Below the pieces are notes generated by a model. The model was given only the letters and a program-made list of their open reading frames with translations. It did no database searches and was not told where the DNA came from. Shown here one piece after another: positions 63,838 through 64,000 of a stretch of DNA of 64,000 bases. The translations under genes and the position numbers were made by a program. Each line of letters starts with the position of its first letter. The first letter of the stretch is position 1. Source of the stretch: Moesziomyces globuligerus (lineage: Eukaryota; Basidiomycota; Ustilaginomycetes; Ustilaginales; Ustilaginaceae); NCBI GenBank assembly GCA_030849465.1, contig JARVLF010000002.1, forward strand, positions 1 through 64,000. Direction: 5' to 3'.

Positions 63838-64000
63838 ATGATCTACGTATACAAGCGAGGTTAGTTGCTTCCCGCCTCTAGCTTGATCCTTTCGCTACCA
63901 GCTTGCTGATCTTTTTCGCGCTTCCTGCTTCGCTTTCGCACAGACGGTCGCAAGGAGGTGGTCAAGTTCGACAAGGTCACCGCCCGCATCTCCAAGCTCT
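63838..64000 (+). CDS. RNR1: Ribonucleotide reductase large subunit, 5' end only
   Basis: Exon 1 63838-63859, 84-bp intron (GTTAGT donor, CACAG acceptor), exon 2 from 63944 running off the window. The joined N-terminus MIYVYKRDGRKEVVKFDKVT, continuing ARISKL, matches the ATP-cone start of eukaryotic Rnr1 (yeast MYVYKRDGRKE). The enzyme reduces ribonucleoside diphosphates to deoxyribonucleotides for DNA synthesis; the ATP cone senses ATP/dATP. Only about 26 residues are visible, but the match is distinctive. Confidence 0.88.

Overview
The window reads as the left end of a chromosome from a smut-type basidiomycete (Ustilaginales: Ustilago/Sporisorium/Pseudozyma group). I infer this from the CCCTAA telomere repeats facing left, the GC-rich and mostly intron-poor genes with long low-complexity stretches, short introns with GTACGT/GTAAGT donors, and the gene content. 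No species is claimed.

Positions 1-16873 are subtelomeric. There is a 446-bp tandem repeat at the outer edge (1-1426). After it comes a head-to-tail array of a roughly 4.1-4.3 kb element whose copies are separated by short interstitial telomere tracts (1427-1501, 2740-2790, 6820-6882, 11111-11161, remnant 15217-15228). Everything coding in it lies on the minus strand, so it is transcribed toward the chromosome end. One element carries, in order of transcription: a 22-bp phased GACYGTCT array, a large zinc-finger protein gene (about 950 codons, unrecognised), an 89-bp repeat, a small gene for a 2-oxoglutarate/Fe(II) oxygenase that resembles the transposon-linked TET/JBP enzymes of basidiomycetes, an array of palindromes with a GTTTAAAAAC core, and TTAGGG repeats. 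The five zinc-finger copies are all broken (truncation, shared frameshift or deletion); one oxygenase copy (7381-8361) is intact. The layout resembles yeast Y' elements, but with a candidate DNA-base-modifying enzyme instead of a helicase. This is the most unusual part of the window.

From about 16874 the sequence is single-copy. After a tRNA-like gene come a secreted GH62 arabinofuranosidase, a WD40-cyclophilin (PPWD1 type), a mitochondrial S-adenosylmethionine carrier, alpha-actinin, an unrecognised 648-residue protein, cofilin, a roughly 7-kb gene-poor stretch, a bHLH factor, a small secreted protein divergent from a Zn2Cys6 factor, a prenylcysteine oxidase, a KHA1-type K+/H+ antiporter, a PP2C phosphatase, eIF3i, a RING-PH-VWA protein of the Ste5/Far1 scaffold type, and the first codons of the ribonucleotide reductase large subunit gene at the right edge.

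Several genes fit shared themes: actin turnover and cross-linking (cofilin, alpha-actinin), and pheromone/MAPK signalling with prenyl-peptide handling (RING-PH-VWA scaffold, PP2C, prenylcysteine oxidase). Wide intergenic regions were read on both strands and are listed with what was or was not seen.
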